Of a DNA stretch of 22,818 bases, positions 21,173-22,818 are shown in pieces. The stretch comes from Oscillospiraceae bacterium (GTDB lineage Bacteria > Bacillota > Clostridia > Oscillospirales > Oscillospiraceae). Within the stretch, counting starts at the first letter, position 1. The number at the start of each line of letters is the position of its first letter. The translations under genes were made by a program, and so were the position numbers. The notes under the pieces were generated by a model. It saw only the letters and a list, made by a program, of their open reading frames with translations, was not told the origin of the DNA and did no database searches. The stretch covers positions 1 through 22,818 of the forward strand of contig JAEDNR010000022.1 in NCBI GenBank assembly GCA_016302405.1, read 5' to 3'.

Positions 21173-21827
21173 TACAAATGCCCCGATTGTTCATTGCGAA
21201 TGGCCGGGCAAGGCTTGTATACCTTGCCGGGACCCTGGATACACAGGAATTGCCATTTACATAATACCGCCAGGGAAGCGCCGCACATTCCTCGGCATAT
21301 TCTATATTGATTCTGGGGGATACATAGACGGCCTCCTCCGGGATCTCCCGGCCGGGGGTGATAAACAGCTCTCCGCCTGTCAGGTCAAGGCCGTACTGGT
21401 CCTTTGTGATGCCCAGTGCCTGGCAGAGCTTTCCGGGGCCGCTGCAAAGGGCATTCCGCTCCGTTGTCCCCCGCCTGCTTTCCATAAGGGGAATCCCCTC
21501 CACAGGCTCCAGCGCCCGCACCAGCACCACTTCGGGCACCTCAGGCCCGTTCGTCACCACATTGAAGCAAAAGTGCATTCCATAAATCCCATAAACATAA
21601 GCAAAGCCCCCGGGGCCAAACTGTACCTTCGTCCGGGGCGTCCGCTTCATGGGATAGGAATGGGCCCCCTTGTCCCAGGTACCCACATAGGCCTCCGTCT
21701 CCACAATCATCCCGGCAGCGGTACCTTCGGCAGTTACATGGACAAGGCACTTCCCCAGCAGCTCCCGGGCTATCAAATTGGCATCCCGGAGGTAAAATCC
21801 CCGGAGAAGCGGTTTTTTGTTCAGCAC
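21156..21827 (-). CDS. 3-methyladenine DNA glycosylase (AAG/MPG family)
   Basis: This base-excision repair enzyme removes alkylated purines such as 3-methyladenine and hypoxanthine. The 223-residue protein shows the family's ARELLGKCLVH (about 20-30), the active-site strand MIVETEAYVG with the catalytic Glu, DKGAHSY, and GPGGFAYVYGIYGMHFCFNVV with the Tyr and Asn that line the base pocket. RNALCSGPGKLCQALGI is the conserved C-terminal helix-turn. The start was set at GTG 21827, nine bases after GAGGG; a TTG eight codons earlier overlaps this site. Its own promoter lies at 21881-21909. The gene ends inside the promoter of the GH31 gene on the same strand. Confidence 0.93.
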   Translation of the reverse strand: MLNKKPLLRGFYLRDANLIARELLGKCLVHVTAEGTAAGMIVETEAYVGTWDKGAHSYPMKRTPRTKVQFGPGGFAYVYGIYGMHFCFNVVTNGPEVPEVVLVRALEPVEGIPLMESRRGTTERNALCSGPGKLCQALGITKDQYGLDLTGGELFITPGREIPEEAVYVSPRINIEYAEECAALPWRYYVNGNSCVSRVPARYTSLARPFAMNNRGICIDFPF

Positions 21828-21880
21828 GCTGCTGCACCCTCTTTCACGCAATCCCGCTTTTTTATGATCTGTTCATTCCT

Positions 21881-21909
21881 ATTATACTGTGACTTCGGCA
21901 GTTTAACAA
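21881..21909 (-). promoter_or_regulatory. Promoter for DNA glycosylase gene
   Basis: On the minus strand, TTGTTA (21909-21904) and a perfect TATAAT (21886-21881) are 17 bases apart, about 55 bases before the GTG start. Confidence 0.72.
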
Positions 21910-21979
21910 GGTATGGACCGGGAAAAGCTTCCATTTTTCGAAATATTCACCAAGATGTCTGAATCCCGCAAAAAAGTGC

Positions 21980-22007
21980 TTGACAAATGGCACACCCGTG
22001 CTATAAT
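21980..22007 (+). promoter_or_regulatory. Promoter for tRNA pair
   Basis: Both boxes are perfect: TTGACA (21980-21985) and TATAAT (22002-22007), 16 bases apart. Such strength is usual for stable RNA genes. The predicted start is about 15 bases before the first tRNA. Confidence 0.85.
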
Positions 22008-22027
22008 AAGCGTGTTCTGTTTGAGCC

Positions 22028-22103
22028 GCCGGTATAGCTCAGTCGGTAGAGCAACTGATTTGTAATCAGTAGGTCGGGGGTTCGAGTCCGTCTACCGGCT
22101 CCA
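22028..22103 (+). tRNA. tRNA-Thr (anticodon TGT)
   Basis: A full 76-base cloverleaf including encoded CCA. The acceptor stem is GCCGGTA/TACCGGC with discriminator T. The D arm contains AGCTCAGTCGGTAGAGC. The anticodon stem-loop is ACTGA-TTTGTAA-TCAGT, giving TGT (reads ACN, mainly ACA). The T arm GGGGGTTCGAGTCC has the standard GTTCGA. Confidence 0.97.
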
Positions 22104-22133
22104 TACAGACGCCTCGAACAGAGAAATGAATAT

Positions 22134-22218
22134 GGGGGAATTCCCGAGTGGCCAAAGGGGACAGACTGTAAATCTGCTGCGTATCGCTTCGGTGGTTCGA
22201 ATCCACCTTCCCCCACCA
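22134..22218 (+). tRNA. tRNA-Tyr (anticodon GTA)
   Basis: An 85-base class II tRNA with encoded CCA. Acceptor stem GGGGGAA/TTCCCCC with discriminator A. The anticodon loop CTGTAAA gives GTA for tyrosine, and a long variable arm follows (about 22178-22192), as expected for bacterial tRNA-Tyr. GUA is one of the GUN anticodons that Tgt and QueA, encoded in this window, modify to queuosine. Confidence 0.97.
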
Positions 22219-22220
22219 AA

Positions 22221-22249
22221 AAAGCACTTGCGTCTGCAAGTGCTTTTTT
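22221..22249 (+). terminator. Terminator after tRNA pair
   Basis: AAAGCACTTGC (22221-22231) pairs perfectly over 11 bases with 22236-22246 around a four-base loop and runs into six T (22244-22249). It begins three bases after the tRNA-Tyr CCA end. Confidence 0.92.
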
Positions 22250-22301
22250 AAGTTTCAATGACATCTGTCCGGCAGAATCGCTGCGTTCTTCACAATTCCA
22301 G

Positions 22302-22330
22302 TTGAAATATTCGGGGATTGCAGGTACAAT
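22302..22330 (+). promoter_or_regulatory. Promoter for hypB
   Basis: TTGAAA (22302-22307) and TACAAT (22325-22330) are 17 bases apart, about 40 bases before the hypB start. This suggests hypB is transcribed from here and is the first gene of its unit. Confidence 0.65.
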
Positions 22331-22370
22331 AGAAAGTAATAAAACCCACACAGAAAGAGGCGAATTGACG

Positions 22371-22818
22371 ATGGACAGTGTCCGGATCATTGAAATCAAG
22401 CAGAGCGTCTTTGCGGATAACGACCGGGAGGCGGACCGAGTCCGCGCCGAGCTGAAGCGGAAAGGCACATTTCTTCTGAATCTCATGTCCTCCCCGGGCT
22501 CCGGCAAGACCACCACCCTCCAGCGTACCGTGGAGCGGATGAAGGAGGAAATGCGCATCGGCATCATGGAAGCCGACATCGACTCCGCCGTTGACGCCGA
22601 GAAAATGGCGTCCTCCGGCGTCCGGTCCATTCAGCTCCACACCGGCGGCATGTGTCACCTGGACGCAGGTATGACGGAGCAGGGCCTCCGGGAGATCGGC
22701 GTGGACGACCTGGATTTTGTGGTGCTGGAAAACGTGGGCAATCTCGTATGCCCGGCGGAATTCGACACCGGAGCGGTGAAAAACGCCATGATTCTCTCCG
22801 TTCCCGAGGGCCATGATA
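22371..22818 (+). CDS. hypB: Hydrogenase nickel-incorporation GTPase HypB (5' part, cut by window edge)
   Basis: HypB is a GTPase that, with HypA, inserts nickel into [NiFe] hydrogenase (and sometimes urease). About 149 codons are visible. The P-loop is MSSPGSGKTTT (39-49), then IMEADIDSAVDAEKM (about 64-78), the HTGGMCHLDAGM segment with the conserved metal-binding Cys and His, and ENVGNLVCP (about 124-132), all diagnostic of HypB. The N-terminus lacks the His-rich or CxxCGC nickel-storage region of some HypB proteins. The ATG at 22371 follows AAAGAGG. hypA, often directly upstream, is not there; the gene has its own promoter after the tRNA terminator. Confidence 0.93.
   Translation, partial: MDSVRIIEIKQSVFADNDREADRVRAELKRKGTFLLNLMSSPGSGKTTTLQRTVERMKEEMRIGIMEADIDSAVDAEKMASSGVRSIQLHTGGMCHLDAGMTEQGLREIGVDDLDFVVLENVGNLVCPAEFDTGAVKNAMILSVPEGHD

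Noticed and set aside
19095..21962. A 955-codon open frame on the plus strand opposite the GH31 and DNA glycosylase genes
   Set aside because: It mirrors two clearly recognisable genes, has no family resemblance or good ribosome binding site, and such long antisense frames are common opposite GC-rich genes with few stop complements.
1..22818. CRISPR arrays, prophage genes or a known defence system
   Set aside because: No regularly spaced direct repeats, phage structural or integrase genes, or recognised defence genes are present; the repeats seen are two dispersed hairpin pairs.

Overview
The window looks like chromosome of a mid-GC (by eye, mid-50s percent) Firmicute of the class Clostridia, most likely an Oscillospiraceae/Ruminococcaceae-type gut anaerobe. 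This rests on strong AGGAGG-type ribosome binding sites, TTGACA/TATAAT promoters, a YajC-Tgt-QueA block, DUF2935 and DUF4956 proteins, a nickel-hydrogenase maturation GTPase, and paired GTCATT...AATGAC intergenic hairpin repeats. Genus cannot be fixed from the sequence alone.

Layout. 1-1315 (minus strand): a HAD hydrolase, smpB and the start of a cyclophilin-type prolyl isomerase. 1316-1843: a gene-free stretch holding a paired-hairpin repeat. 1844-4018 (minus): dapA followed by a Gfo/Idh/MocA oxidoreductase. 4068-7331 (plus): the tRNA-queuosine genes queA and tgt with an acetyltransferase between them, then yajC under its own promoter. 7466-8311 (minus): an orphan sugar ABC permease whose partner gene seems to be deleted. 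8527-10365 (plus): a small unknown protein and a MATE exporter, each preceded by a hairpin plus T-run carrying a shared GCGTAAAT motif. 10496-13816 (minus): a three-gene cluster of a VTC-type (polyphosphate polymerase-like) enzyme, a DUF4956 membrane protein and a beta-helix lipoprotein; divergent from it is a two-component system (13977-15925). 16006-18831 (plus): an IscR-like Rrf2 regulator, cysK and a DUF2935 protein. 18948-21827 (minus): a GH31 alpha-glycosidase and a 3-methyladenine DNA glycosylase. 21980-22249: a tRNA-Thr/tRNA-Tyr unit. 22371-end: 5' part of hypB.

Two places deserve most attention. First, upstream of cysK there is a perfect-consensus promoter followed by a 17-codon open frame, MINLKAFFRCFPCCRAI, with three cysteine codons. 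The segment beside and within its cysteine codons is complementary to the cysK Shine-Dalgarno sequence. This predicts a cysteine-sensing translational attenuator, a layer that would add to the Rrf2 regulator next door. Second, the VTC-domain enzyme, DUF4956 membrane protein and beta-helix lipoprotein form a tightly coupled operon facing a two-component system across a shared region with an inverted repeat. This looks like a regulated cell-envelope system of unknown product.

Other points of interest are the compensatory base swaps between the two hairpin repeats (1415-1581 and 17677-17802), which suggest that the individual hairpin is the conserved unit, and the mobile-element-like inverted-repeat ends around the second copy.
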